NCBI GenBank assembly: GCA_964537965.1
Contig: CAZIDB010000031.1
Span: 1-29,268, forward strand
Origin: SURF-24 sp964537965
GTDB lineage: Bacteria > Bacteroidota > Ignavibacteria > Ignavibacteriales > SURF-24
Length of the DNA: 29,268 nucleotides
Direction: 5' to 3'
In this document: one piece after another, positions 7,978-16,589 of the stretch
Position numbering within the stretch: the stretch's first letter is position 1
Layout: every line of letters begins with the position of its first letter
Notes under the pieces: generated by a model
Told to the model about the DNA's origin: nothing
Seen by the model: only the letters and a program-made list of their open reading frames with translations
The model's database searches: none
Position numbers and translations under genes: made by a program

Positions 7978-10557
7978 ATGAAAAGAAAATTTAGCGTATT
8001 CATTCTTTCAGCTCTTCTATTACAAAGTTTAAACTACTCTCAGGTAAAAGTTAAAGAACTATTCTCTTCGTCTGATAAGAAAGATTTTACTTCACTTTTG
8101 GGTGAATCCGGAACGAGAACTATTTATCCCCTGGATAAAAACTGGAATGTTTACCTTGAAGACGAGCCGCAGAAAAAATCAAAGACAAGTATTCCCTCTT
8201 TTTTTTCCGGAACAGAAACTATTGTATATGAAAAATATTTAGACCTTCCCTCTGAAACAATCAATAATAAAAATATAAGATTGATTCTTCTCGGAGTGAA
8301 TTATTCTGCGGAAATTCTGCTTAACAATCTTGTAATTCATAAACATCAGGGTGGAGATTTTCCGTTTAAAATTACCCTGCCCAAAGACCTGCTGAAAACT
8401 AAAAGCAAAAATATTTTATCAATTAAGGTTTCCAAGCATTTATCTTCCGATGCTACAATTCCCGTTGAACAGAGATTTCTTTTCCCGGAAAATTACGGCG
8501 GACTTATACGGGAAGTTTATCTTGAAGTTACACAGAGATCTTTTATCTCTGATTTTGAATATGATTACAGGATTCTGCCTTCAGGTTCAACAACGTTGCA
8601 GGTACAAACAAAAATAATCAACCAGGTTTCAAAGTTAAAAACCGATTCATCTTTAAGTGATAATAATTTTTCATTCAGAGTTAAATTAATTTCTCCAAAC
8701 GGAAACGAATTTTATTCTCAGTCTCCCCAGGCTTTACAACTACCATCGGTAAAAGAAAAATCTTACTCAACCACAATTGAATTAAGTAACCTTGAATTGT
8801 GGTCACCGGAAATGCCGAGAAGCTATAAAATAATAGCACAGCTTCTTAAGAATGATGCTGTAATTGATGAGGAAGTCAAATCAGTTTCATTCTATTCGCT
8901 TTTAATAGACAAAGAAAAAATTCTGTTAAACGGAAATAACTTTTCATTTAACGGTGTTACATATGTTCCTTCTTATGCTGAAGATGGAACACTTGCATCT
9001 TTCGAGGCAATGCAGAGAGATATTAAGATTATCAAATCAACCGGTTTTAATGCGGTAAGATTTACAAAATCAACCGCTCATCCATACATGCTAAAGTTGT
9101 GTGAGAATGCAGGTCTTCTTGCACTTATAGAATTACCTCTTAACGGAATCCCGGAAGAAATTTGCGCGAAAAATAATTTCAAAGAACGGGCAAGAAGTTT
9201 CCTCATTCCCTTTTTAAAAGCTTATAAAAATTATTCTGTTGTTGCAGCAATTGGTATGGGTGGTTCTTATTTGGGAAATTCATCTGATCAAGCAGCTTTC
9301 CTGAATGAAATTGCCGACCTGACTAAAAAGATTTGCTTCAAACCCGTATATGCTTCCTTTATCGGTTTTAATATTAATCCTATTGATAACATTGATTTGT
9401 ACGGCGTTGAACTTTATAATATTCAGATTGATGATTATAGGACCCAGGTTGAAAATCTTGAACAAAAACTTGGGCTTGGAAAAGTATTTATAAGTGAAGC
9501 TACTTACAGCACATGTCTTGGCAGTACAGATGGTTATTTAAACCAATATTCATTAGAAGCGCAGGCAAAGTTTTTCTCTGATCTGCTTGATTTTGAAATT
9601 GATAACAACCGTGCCGGATACTTCCTTAATTCAGCTTTTGATTACAAAGGAGACTATCCCGCATTTTCATCAGGCTATAATGGTAAACATCTTTATTTAA
9701 TCGGAATACTTGATGAATACAGGGGTACAACAAGATTAAGTCAGAAAGTTATTTATTCCAAGCTGCATAACTCTGATAAAGTTACCATCCCGATAGGTAC
9801 AAAAAAAGATGATGCACCATTTGTTTTTATAATAACCGGCTCTGTTCTGGCGCTTATGCTTGCGTTCATTGCAAACTCTAAAAGGAAATTCCGCGAAGAT
9901 GCTTTAAGAGCATTATTCAGACCTTATAATTTTTTCTCCGATGTAAGAGACCAGAGAATTTTAGCCGGGTTTCATTCAAACTTTTTATTGTTCCTTTTAT
10001 CAGGAACTTCATCTTTGTTGTTATCAAATTTGCTTTTTTATTTCCGCGGGAGCCAGTTTTTTGAGAAGCTGTTAATTTCGTTTGGAATACCTTCTCTTGT
10101 AGAGGCGGCTTCGTTTCTTGCATGGAATCCTGTTTATTCCGTTGTATGGTTATTCGTAGTTTCGTTGTTATTCTTTCTTATAATTACTTTTCTTGTAAAG
10201 ATTGCGTCTTTGTTTGTCAGGAATAAAGTTTTCTTTTCAAGCGTTTATTTTACGGTTACATGGTCATTCCTTCCATTATTAGTTTTGCTGCCGGCCGGTT
10301 TAGTATTATATAGAATTCTTGAAGCTGAGCTTATTACAATTTACATTTTAATCAGTTTAATAATTTTTACCGTCTGGATATTCTACAGGCTGATGAAGGG
10401 CATTTATGTAATCTTTGATGTAAGACCTGCCACCGTATATTTCTACTCTCTTTTGTTTATTATTGTTGTAACCGGAATTGTGTTGCTCTATTTCCAGTTA
10501 AGCAATTCCACTGTTTATTATATACTGAATGCTTACAAGCAATTTAAATTGATGTAA
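7978..10557 (+). CDS. Membrane protein: degenerate glycoside hydrolase family 2 ectodomain plus C-terminal multi-pass (Yip1-like) domain
   Basis: 859 aa from the ATG at 7978 (a TTG lies directly before it). Residues 1-22 are a signal peptide. Residues ~30-200 resemble the GH2 sugar-binding jelly roll (NYGGLIREVYLEV), ~200-310 the GH2 immunoglobulin-like domain (LELWSPEMPRSYKI), and ~310-600 the TIM barrel (LNGNNFSFNGV, GFNAVRF, CENAGLLALIELPLNG). Where active enzymes have the acid/base Glu in a SLGNE motif, this protein has IGMGGS (residues ~425-430). The nucleophile position keeps a Glu (Glu507 in ISEATYS). A transmembrane helix at ~613-635 leads to a basic segment (RPYNFFSDVRDQR) and about five more helices, resembling Yip1-domain proteins. 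Catalysis is therefore doubtful; glycan binding or envelope scaffolding is inferred. smc starts 18 bases downstream. Confidence 0.7.
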   Translation: MKRKFSVFILSALLLQSLNYSQVKVKELFSSSDKKDFTSLLGESGTRTIYPLDKNWNVYLEDEPQKKSKTSIPSFFSGTETIVYEKYLDLPSETINNKNIRLILLGVNYSAEILLNNLVIHKHQGGDFPFKITLPKDLLKTKSKNILSIKVSKHLSSDATIPVEQRFLFPENYGGLIREVYLEVTQRSFISDFEYDYRILPSGSTTLQVQTKIINQVSKLKTDSSLSDNNFSFRVKLISPNGNEFYSQSPQALQLPSVKEKSYSTTIELSNLELWSPEMPRSYKIIAQLLKNDAVIDEEVKSVSFYSLLIDKEKILLNGNNFSFNGVTYVPSYAEDGTLASFEAMQRDIKIIKSTGFNAVRFTKSTAHPYMLKLCENAGLLALIELPLNGIPEEICAKNNFKERARSFLIPFLKAYKNYSVVAAIGMGGSYLGNSSDQAAFLNEIADLTKKICFKPVYASFIGFNINPIDNIDLYGVELYNIQIDDYRTQVENLEQKLGLGKVFISEATYSTCLGSTDGYLNQYSLEAQAKFFSDLLDFEIDNNRAGYFLNSAFDYKGDYPAFSSGYNGKHLYLIGILDEYRGTTRLSQKVIYSKLHNSDKVTIPIGTKKDDAPFVFIITGSVLALMLAFIANSKRKFREDALRALFRPYNFFSDVRDQRILAGFHSNFLLFLLSGTSSLLLSNLLFYFRGSQFFEKLLISFGIPSLVEAASFLAWNPVYSVVWLFVVSLLFFLIITFLVKIASLFVRNKVFFSSVYFTVTWSFLPLLVLLPAGLVLYRILEAELITIYILISLIIFTVWIFYRLMKGIYVIFDVRPATVYFYSLLFIIVVTGIVLLYFQLSNSTVYYILNAYKQFKLM

Positions 10558-10575
10558 CAATGTTAAGGCTGTGAT

Positions 10576-13500
10576 TTGTATTTATCAAAATTAGAGTTAT
10601 TCGGATTTAAATCCTTTGCCAATAAAACAATAGTTGAATTTAACAAGGGCGTTACAGCCATAGTCGGACCAAACGGCTGCGGTAAAACAAATATTGTTGA
10701 CGGCATCCGCTGGGCGCTTGGCGAACAAAAAACCACTACGCTGCGCAGCGATAAAATGGAGAACGTAATTTTCAACGGCACACAAAACAAGAAGCCGATG
10801 GGAATGTCTGAAGTGTCTCTTACTTTAGTTAATGATCTTGGAATCTTACCGACTGAATATTCCGAAGTTACAATTACCCGTAGAATCTTTCGTTCGGGTG
10901 AAAGCGAATATCTTCTTAATAAAAATCTTTGCAGACTTAAAGATATAACCAATCTTTTCATGGATACCGGTATGGGCACTAATGCCTATTCCGTAATCGA
11001 ATTGAAAATGGTTGAAACTATCTTAAGCAATAAGGCAGATGAAAGACGAACAATGTTTGAAGAAGCAGCCGGTGTAAACAAGTATAAATTAAGAAGACGC
11101 CTTTCGCTAAAAAAATTAGAGGATATAAGAAAAGATTTAACACGCGTAAACGATATAGTTTCCGAAGTTGAGAAACAGGTTAACTCGCTTGAAAGACAGG
11201 CAAAAAAAGCCGACCGCTACAACCGTATATCAACTACATTAAGAGAATTTGAAATTGATTTATCTGAACGCGAATACGCTTTATGGAACAGAAAAAAATC
11301 TGAAAGCAAAACTCAGAAAGAAAATTATCTGCAGCAGAGAATACAACTTGACTCCCAGTTAAGAAGTCTTGATGACGGGATAAAAGAACTTCGTGAAAAA
11401 ATTTCTGTTATAGAAAGTGAACTGAATGAAAAGCGGAAAGAATTAGCCGAACAGAATAAAAGAATCTACTCGGTTCAAAGCGGCATCTCCGTTGCAAACG
11501 AAAGGAAAAGCTCTTTCGAGAAGAACCTTGAAAGATACAAACAGGAACTTGTAGAACTACATGCACAGGATGAAGAGACTGATATTTTAATCGCAGATAC
11601 TCATGAAAATATTAAGGATTTAATTGCTGCTATAACAGAGAAGGCTGAAAAGATTGAGTTGAACGAAAAACTCCTTGAAGAGCAGAAAGCCGAACTTGAA
11701 ATCAAGAAAGCTTCCCTGAAGCAGCAGAACGAAATTGTACAGGAAAAAGTAATTGAGATTACAAAGAAGGAAAAAGAATTATCATCCCTTCAATCAATAT
11801 TTGATGAAACAAGCCACGGAATTGAAAATTTTAACAATAAGATTCTAAGCATAACAAATACTATAGCAAAGACTGTTGGATATCTTGAGGAACTTGAACA
11901 GGAAAAGCAGGATGTTGAAAAGAAAATAACCGAATCCGACAAACTTTATGTGCAGAAGCAGGAAGAAAAAGCTTCTCTCGAAAAAAAGCTTTCCGACCTT
12001 AAAGGAAAAGAGATTGAAGAAAGAGGAATTATTAATTCCATCAAGGATAAAATTGATTTTCTTCAAAGCCTTATAAGCAATCTCGAAGGAGTTTCAAAAG
12101 GCGCTAAAGTGCTTATTGAAAACGAGGGCTGGACAGATAAAGAAAAAACTTTGCTCGCAGATGTAGGTGAAGCAGAAGATAAATTCCGCTTTGCAATTGA
12201 AGCTTCTCTTAAAAATGTTTTGAATAACCTGCTTGTCGATTCATTTGCGGATTTACAACGCGCTATTGCATACCTGCAGAAAAACGATCTTGGCAAAGCT
12301 TCATTCTATGTGCTTGGAATGGATACAAACGGTAAGCAAACTCTTTTAGAAAAACTCCAGGCATTCAGCCATAAAAGAAAAAGTAAAAAGATAGAGAGAG
12401 AAAGCGGATTCTTAGGATGGGCGCATCAGTTTGTTCAAACGGAAGAAAGATGGAAACCATTTTTTGAAAAATTACTAATAAATACTGCGCTTATAGAAAA
12501 CCTTGAACTTGCTGTTGAGCTTAGCAAAAAATACAAGGGATTTAACTTCACTACTTTAAACGGCGATCTAATTCATGAAAGCGGAATAATTGATGCCGGT
12601 TCTCTTCCGAAACTTGATGAAACACTATTCGGCAGAAAAAAACTACTGCAAAACATGCGGAATGATTTCCCGAAATATCTTTCCAACCTTGAAACACTTA
12701 AGAATGATATACTTGTTACCGAACAGCAGGTTGAAGAAATTAATTTAAAAGAATTATCTGACCAGAACAGAATTCTTTTAAATGACATGGCAAACATTGA
12801 AAAGCAGATTACCCAGTTTGAATTCGAGAAGAAAAAACTTTCCGATGAAATAGACAACCTGCGCAAAGATATTCAGGCGCTTGTTAATAAATCAAACCAG
12901 ACGGATAACCAGATTCAGACTTTAACCGCCGCTTTGCAAAATGACTTAGACGAAAAAGCCAGCTACGATGAATCTTATATAAACATTGAAACAGAAGTCA
13001 AGACATTCGAAGAAGATTACAACACGAAGCTTTCTGCCTATAACCAGTTACGCCTTGAACTTGAAAGATTACTCGGTGAAAAGAAAAATTCTGAAAATTC
13101 AATTGAACGAGCAAAGCTTACAAAAGATAATATCATTAAGACAATTCAGAAACGTGAAAGCGATATCGAGATGACAAGAGAAAGTCTCACTTCGCTTGAG
13201 ATTTCTACTGAAGAAAAAATTATTGAACTCTCCGGACTTGAAGAGAAACAACACCTGCTTATTAACGATGAGAACGAAATAAGCACAAGACTTAAAGGTG
13301 AAAAGACCCAGGCTGCGGATAAAGAAAAACAAATTACTGATTTACGGAAAAACAGGGATTGGGTTTCCGATGAAATACACAGTATTGATATTAAGGTAAA
13401 TGAAATCAGTTTGAAAATTGATAACCTCTTTGAACATATAAAAGAAGAATACTCGCTTACACTTGAACTAAAGGAATTTGAAGATCTTGACACGTTCAAC

Positions 13501-14178
13501 TTTGAAGAAAGAAACGCCGAAGTACACAATTATAAACAGCAGATTAAAAACCTTGGTCCTATAAATTTACTTGCCTATTCGGAATTTGAAGAAGAAAGAC
13601 AGCGTCTTGAGTTTCTGCACAAGCAGAGGAATGATCTTGTGGATTCTGAAAAAGATCTGCTCAAGACAATTGATGAGATAAATATTACAGCACAGAATTT
13701 ATTCCAGGATACTTTTACAAAGATCAGGGATAATTTTATCAGAATATTCCAGTCGTTGTTTAATCCCGGTGATGAAGCGGATTTGAAGCTTGAAGAAAAT
13801 GTTGATCCGCTTGAAGGTAAAATTGAAATTATTGCAAAACCGAAACGTAAAAGACCGACATCAATTGAGTTGCTTTCCGGAGGAGAAAAAACTCTTACGG
13901 CAATTGCCTTGCTGTTTGCAATTTACCTTGTTAAGCCAAGTCCGTTCTGTATTCTTGATGAAGTTGATGCCCCACTTGACGATGCAAACGTTGACAGGTT
14001 CACAAAGATTATCAAAGAATTCAGTGCAAGCACACAGTTTATTATGGTAACACATAATAAACGTACAATGGAAGCTGCTGAAACCATGTACGGCGTTACG
14101 ATGCAGGAAGAAGGTATTTCAAGATTGGTCAGCGTTCAGTTTAATGATGAGTTAAAAAATGTTTCTCAGCAGGTATAA
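10576..14178 (+). CDS. smc: Chromosome segregation ATPase SMC
   Basis: 1200 aa, standard for bacterial SMC. It forms the condensin dimer that loops and compacts DNA with ScpA/ScpB, which are not in this window. The N-terminal ATPase half has YLSKLELFGFKSF and Walker A GPNGCGKTN at residues 31-39. Long coiled coils run from ~170 to ~500 and ~680 to ~1020, interrupted by the hinge (~500-680, with EGVSKGAKVLIE and FAIEASLKNVLNNLLV). The C-terminal half carries the signature LLSGGEKTLTA (residues 1099-1109) and Walker B ILDEVDAPLDD with Asp1128-Glu1129. The start is a TTG: the family's conserved first residues begin exactly there and the previous gene ends 18 bases before. AAGG at 10565-10568 is a modest ribosome site. 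Confidence 0.97.
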   Translation: MYLSKLELFGFKSFANKTIVEFNKGVTAIVGPNGCGKTNIVDGIRWALGEQKTTTLRSDKMENVIFNGTQNKKPMGMSEVSLTLVNDLGILPTEYSEVTITRRIFRSGESEYLLNKNLCRLKDITNLFMDTGMGTNAYSVIELKMVETILSNKADERRTMFEEAAGVNKYKLRRRLSLKKLEDIRKDLTRVNDIVSEVEKQVNSLERQAKKADRYNRISTTLREFEIDLSEREYALWNRKKSESKTQKENYLQQRIQLDSQLRSLDDGIKELREKISVIESELNEKRKELAEQNKRIYSVQSGISVANERKSSFEKNLERYKQELVELHAQDEETDILIADTHENIKDLIAAITEKAEKIELNEKLLEEQKAELEIKKASLKQQNEIVQEKVIEITKKEKELSSLQSIFDETSHGIENFNNKILSITNTIAKTVGYLEELEQEKQDVEKKITESDKLYVQKQEEKASLEKKLSDLKGKEIEERGIINSIKDKIDFLQSLISNLEGVSKGAKVLIENEGWTDKEKTLLADVGEAEDKFRFAIEASLKNVLNNLLVDSFADLQRAIAYLQKNDLGKASFYVLGMDTNGKQTLLEKLQAFSHKRKSKKIERESGFLGWAHQFVQTEERWKPFFEKLLINTALIENLELAVELSKKYKGFNFTTLNGDLIHESGIIDAGSLPKLDETLFGRKKLLQNMRNDFPKYLSNLETLKNDILVTEQQVEEINLKELSDQNRILLNDMANIEKQITQFEFEKKKLSDEIDNLRKDIQALVNKSNQTDNQIQTLTAALQNDLDEKASYDESYINIETEVKTFEEDYNTKLSAYNQLRLELERLLGEKKNSENSIERAKLTKDNIIKTIQKRESDIEMTRESLTSLEISTEEKIIELSGLEEKQHLLINDENEISTRLKGEKTQAADKEKQITDLRKNRDWVSDEIHSIDIKVNEISLKIDNLFEHIKEEYSLTLELKEFEDLDTFNFEERNAEVHNYKQQIKNLGPINLLAYSEFEEERQRLEFLHKQRNDLVDSEKDLLKTIDEINITAQNLFQDTFTKIRDNFIRIFQSLFNPGDEADLKLEENVDPLEGKIEIIAKPKRKRPTSIELLSGGEKTLTAIALLFAIYLVKPSPFCILDEVDAPLDDANVDRFTKIIKEFSASTQFIMVTHNKRTMEAAETMYGVTMQEEGISRLVSVQFNDELKNVSQQV

Positions 14179-14187
14179 TTTTATTTA

Positions 14188-14907
14188 ATGGAAAAGACTT
14201 TTAAAATTTTTGTTGATTTTGACGGTACTATAACTAAGATTGATTGCGGCGAAGCTTTCGGTAACCGCTTTGGGAACAATGAAAAGAATGATGAGGTAAT
14301 TGCCGAATGGATTAAAGGCGGAGTATCATCAACCGAAGTTTGGAAGATTATGCTTCAGTATATTCAGCCGTTTAATCAAAATGATTTTGATGAGTTTATA
14401 AGCGGGATTGAAATTGATGAAACCTTTGTCCCGTTTACACAATTCTGCAGGCAGAATAATTTTAGCCTGATGGTGCTAAGCGATGGCTTTGATCTTTATA
14501 TAAAAAAGATTCTTGGAAGAGAAGGACTTGGCGAAGTTAAAGTTTATTGCAATAAGCTAAGCGTTAACGAAAAGAACGAGTATGTTCTGAATTTTCCATA
14601 CGGCGATGAAGAATGTAAACTCTGCGGCAATTGTAAGAGAAATCATATTCTTACTAACTCGGCAGATGAAGATTATTTAATTTACATCGGAGATGGCTAC
14701 TCCGATAAATGCCCGGTTCAATATTGCGATTTTATATTTGCAAAAGGTGCGCTTCTGAAATATTGTGAAGTAAACAGGATTACATACTTCCCTTTTGAAA
14801 ATTTTGATGATGTTACAGCCAGGCTGGCTGAATTGAACGGCAGGAAAAGAATAAAGAAAAAATTTCAGGCACAGGTGAACAGGAAAAATGTTTTTGAAGC
14901 CGGATAA
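14188..14907 (+). CDS. HAD-family phosphatase, MtnX / phosphoserine phosphatase-like
   Basis: 239 aa. HAD motif I is DFDGTIT (nucleophile Asp10, acid/base Asp12), motif II the Ser in VLSDGFD, and motif IV IGDGYSDKCP. The helical cap lies between motifs I and II. The Cys-rich stretch ECKLCGNCKR is shared with the MtnX-like branch (2-hydroxy-3-keto-5-methylthiopentenyl-1-phosphate phosphatase of methionine salvage). No other salvage gene is present here, so the substrate is open. The gene begins 9 bases after smc and its TAA directly abuts the ATG of the methylase gene, so translation is likely coupled. It ends with a basic tail (RKRIKKKFQAQVNRK) not needed for catalysis. Confidence 0.8.
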   Translation: MEKTFKIFVDFDGTITKIDCGEAFGNRFGNNEKNDEVIAEWIKGGVSSTEVWKIMLQYIQPFNQNDFDEFISGIEIDETFVPFTQFCRQNNFSLMVLSDGFDLYIKKILGREGLGEVKVYCNKLSVNEKNEYVLNFPYGDEECKLCGNCKRNHILTNSADEDYLIYIGDGYSDKCPVQYCDFIFAKGALLKYCEVNRITYFPFENFDDVTARLAELNGRKRIKKKFQAQVNRKNVFEAG

Positions 14908-15981
14908 ATGATTATAACCAACAATTACATATTAGATACGCTGAACAATCTTTTATCAGTAGAAAGTCTTCCTTTGGTAAAAGAGAAAGTAAATGAACTG
15001 GTTAGCAGCCTTGAAAGCGCTGAGGCTTCTGATATTGATGAGGATTGTAGTCCTTTAAGTGATAATATCTTTTCACCTGAAACCTCTTACATCAAAAATG
15101 AACTTAAGCAGATTTCCGAAACTCATACATTAGAACGGACAAAGTATTACATACAAAGATTAGTAAAAGGTTTGTCCGAAATCCGTACCGGGAAGATTAA
15201 CGACCTTAATCTTAACCGGTGGAAAGAATATGATGACCTGATAACGGATAGTCTTTGGGTTATGAATAAGAGGGATAAATCGGGCGCCCACAACGGTAAC
15301 TACTGGGGCAACTTCATCCCGCAGATTCCTAACCAGCTTTTAAGAAGATTTACAAAACAGAGCGAGTGGGTACTCGACCCGTTCCTTGGAAGCGGTACAA
15401 CTTTAATCGAATGTAAAAGACTTGGAAGAAACGGTATCGGTATTGAACTGCTTCCGGAAGTTTCCGGTCTTGCTCAAGAAAATATAAACCGCGAAAAGAA
15501 TTTAACCGACGGTGATGTTATAACAACAGTTATTAATTGCGACAGCACAAAGCTGAACTATGAAGAAGCAATTAATGAGCTTGGAATAAAATCGGTTCAG
15601 TTTTTAATTATGCATCCTCCTTACTGGGATATTATAAAATTCAGTGAGGATGAAAATGATTTATGCAATGCAAAATCGGTTGAAGATTTTCTTGAACTAC
15701 TTGGCAACGTTATTGATAAGACCTACAGCATCCTGGATAAGAACAGGTTCTTTGCACTTGTAATCGGAGATAAATATTCCAAAGGTGAATGGATTCCGCT
15801 TGGTTTCTATTCAATGCAGAAGGCGCTGGAAAAAGGTTACAAGCTTAAATCTGTTATCGTAAAAAATTTTGACGAGACAAAAGGAAAACGGAACCAGAAA
15901 GAACTATGGAGATACCGTGCCCTTGTCGGCGGTTTCTATGTTTTTAAGCACGAGTATATTTTCCTTTTCAAAAAAGAATAA
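14908..15981 (+). CDS. Orphan DNA methylase-like protein (N4/N6 amino-methyltransferase fold)
   Basis: 357 aa. The N-terminal ~110 residues are helical and unrecognised. A motif X-like stretch, HNGNYWGNFIPQIP, precedes the SAM-binding motif I LDPFLGSGTT (residues 156-165) and RLGRNGIGIEL. Motif IV is MHPPYWDI (residues 235-242), in the place of the S/DPPY(W) catalytic motif of amino-methyltransferases. The order FxGxG before PPY matches alpha/gamma-type arrangement rather than the common beta class. No restriction endonuclease or specificity subunit is beside it; its ATG abuts the HAD gene's stop. It may be a regulatory or protective DNA methylase; RNA methylation cannot be excluded because PPY motifs also occur there. 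SAM-dependent activity is well supported; the target is not. Confidence 0.75.
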   Translation: MIITNNYILDTLNNLLSVESLPLVKEKVNELVSSLESAEASDIDEDCSPLSDNIFSPETSYIKNELKQISETHTLERTKYYIQRLVKGLSEIRTGKINDLNLNRWKEYDDLITDSLWVMNKRDKSGAHNGNYWGNFIPQIPNQLLRRFTKQSEWVLDPFLGSGTTLIECKRLGRNGIGIELLPEVSGLAQENINREKNLTDGDVITTVINCDSTKLNYEEAINELGIKSVQFLIMHPPYWDIIKFSEDENDLCNAKSVEDFLELLGNVIDKTYSILDKNRFFALVIGDKYSKGEWIPLGFYSMQKALEKGYKLKSVIVKNFDETKGKRNQKELWRYRALVGGFYVFKHEYIFLFKKE

Positions 15982-15998
15982 ACAAATAAATAATAGAA

Positions 15999-16589
15999 AT
16001 GAAAAATTTATCCCTTAGAATATTCAAATACAGAAGCTACACACCAATTCCGTTTTTAATTCTGATGTTTCTGTATTCATGGTCTAACATATGGAGTTTG
16101 GTTGCCGGTTTATTTGTTGCCTGCCTTGGCGAATGGCTTCGCCTGTGGGGCGTAAGCTACGCAGGCAGCGAAACAAGAACTACCGGCGCAGTTGGCGGAA
16201 CATACTTAGTTATTAGCGGACCGTTCGCTCATGTGCGTAACCCGCTTTACCTTGGTAATATGCTTTTATATTTCGGAATAGGAATTATGTCTTTCGCATT
16301 ATTCCCCTATCTGCAGATTGTTGCTTTACTCTTCTTTTACTTCCAGTATCGTTTCATTATTAGGGAAGAAGAAGAATATCTTAAAAAGACTTTCGGGAAA
16401 GATTACGAAGATTTTCTTAAAAATGTTCCCAGGTTAATACCAAGGTTAACAGCTTACAAAAATCATGGTATACCTCAACCTAAATATAATTTGCAGGCAG
16501 GATTAAAATCTGAAAAACGTACACTGCAGGCATTCACTTTAGTTACAATAAGTTTAATAATTATCTGGGCAATAAGAACAAGATTTTGA
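15999..16589 (+). CDS. Isoprenylcysteine carboxyl methyltransferase / phospholipid methyltransferase-family membrane protein
   Basis: 196 aa with about four or five transmembrane segments, e.g. PIPFLILMFLYSW, SLVAGLFVACLGEWLRLWGV and the LLYFGIGIMSFALFPYLQIVALL region, plus a final C-terminal helix (LVTISLIIIWAI). The SAM-binding motifs of the ICMT/PEMT superfamily are present: GPFAHVRNPLYLGN (residues ~73-86) and the acidic EEEEYLKKTFGKDYEDF leading to VPRLIP. Eukaryotic relatives methylate prenylcysteine or phosphatidylethanolamine; bacterial substrates are mostly unknown. Its stop codon overlaps the lpxB start by four bases, so it is translationally coupled to lipid A synthesis, which suggests an envelope lipid substrate. 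That last point is inference. Confidence 0.78.
   Translation: MKNLSLRIFKYRSYTPIPFLILMFLYSWSNIWSLVAGLFVACLGEWLRLWGVSYAGSETRTTGAVGGTYLVISGPFAHVRNPLYLGNMLLYFGIGIMSFALFPYLQIVALLFFYFQYRFIIREEEEYLKKTFGKDYEDFLKNVPRLIPRLTAYKNHGIPQPKYNLQAGLKSEKRTLQAFTLVTISLIIIWAIRTRF

Noticed and set aside
7978..10557. Calling the GH2-like protein an active beta-galactosidase or glucuronidase
   Set aside because: The acid/base Glu motif is absent and the protein carries a large membrane domain.
10563..10979. Open frame of 138 codons antisense to the start of smc
   Set aside because: It covers the conserved Walker A region of smc on the other strand and has no independent signal.
13146..13529. Serine-rich open frame antisense to the smc coiled coil
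   Set aside because: Glu/Lys-rich coiled-coil DNA routinely gives Ser/Phe/Leu-rich frames on the complementary strand.
14188..14907. Calling the HAD protein phosphoserine phosphatase SerB
   Set aside because: The CKLCGNCK stretch and the cap layout fit the MtnX-like branch better, and no serine-pathway gene is adjacent.
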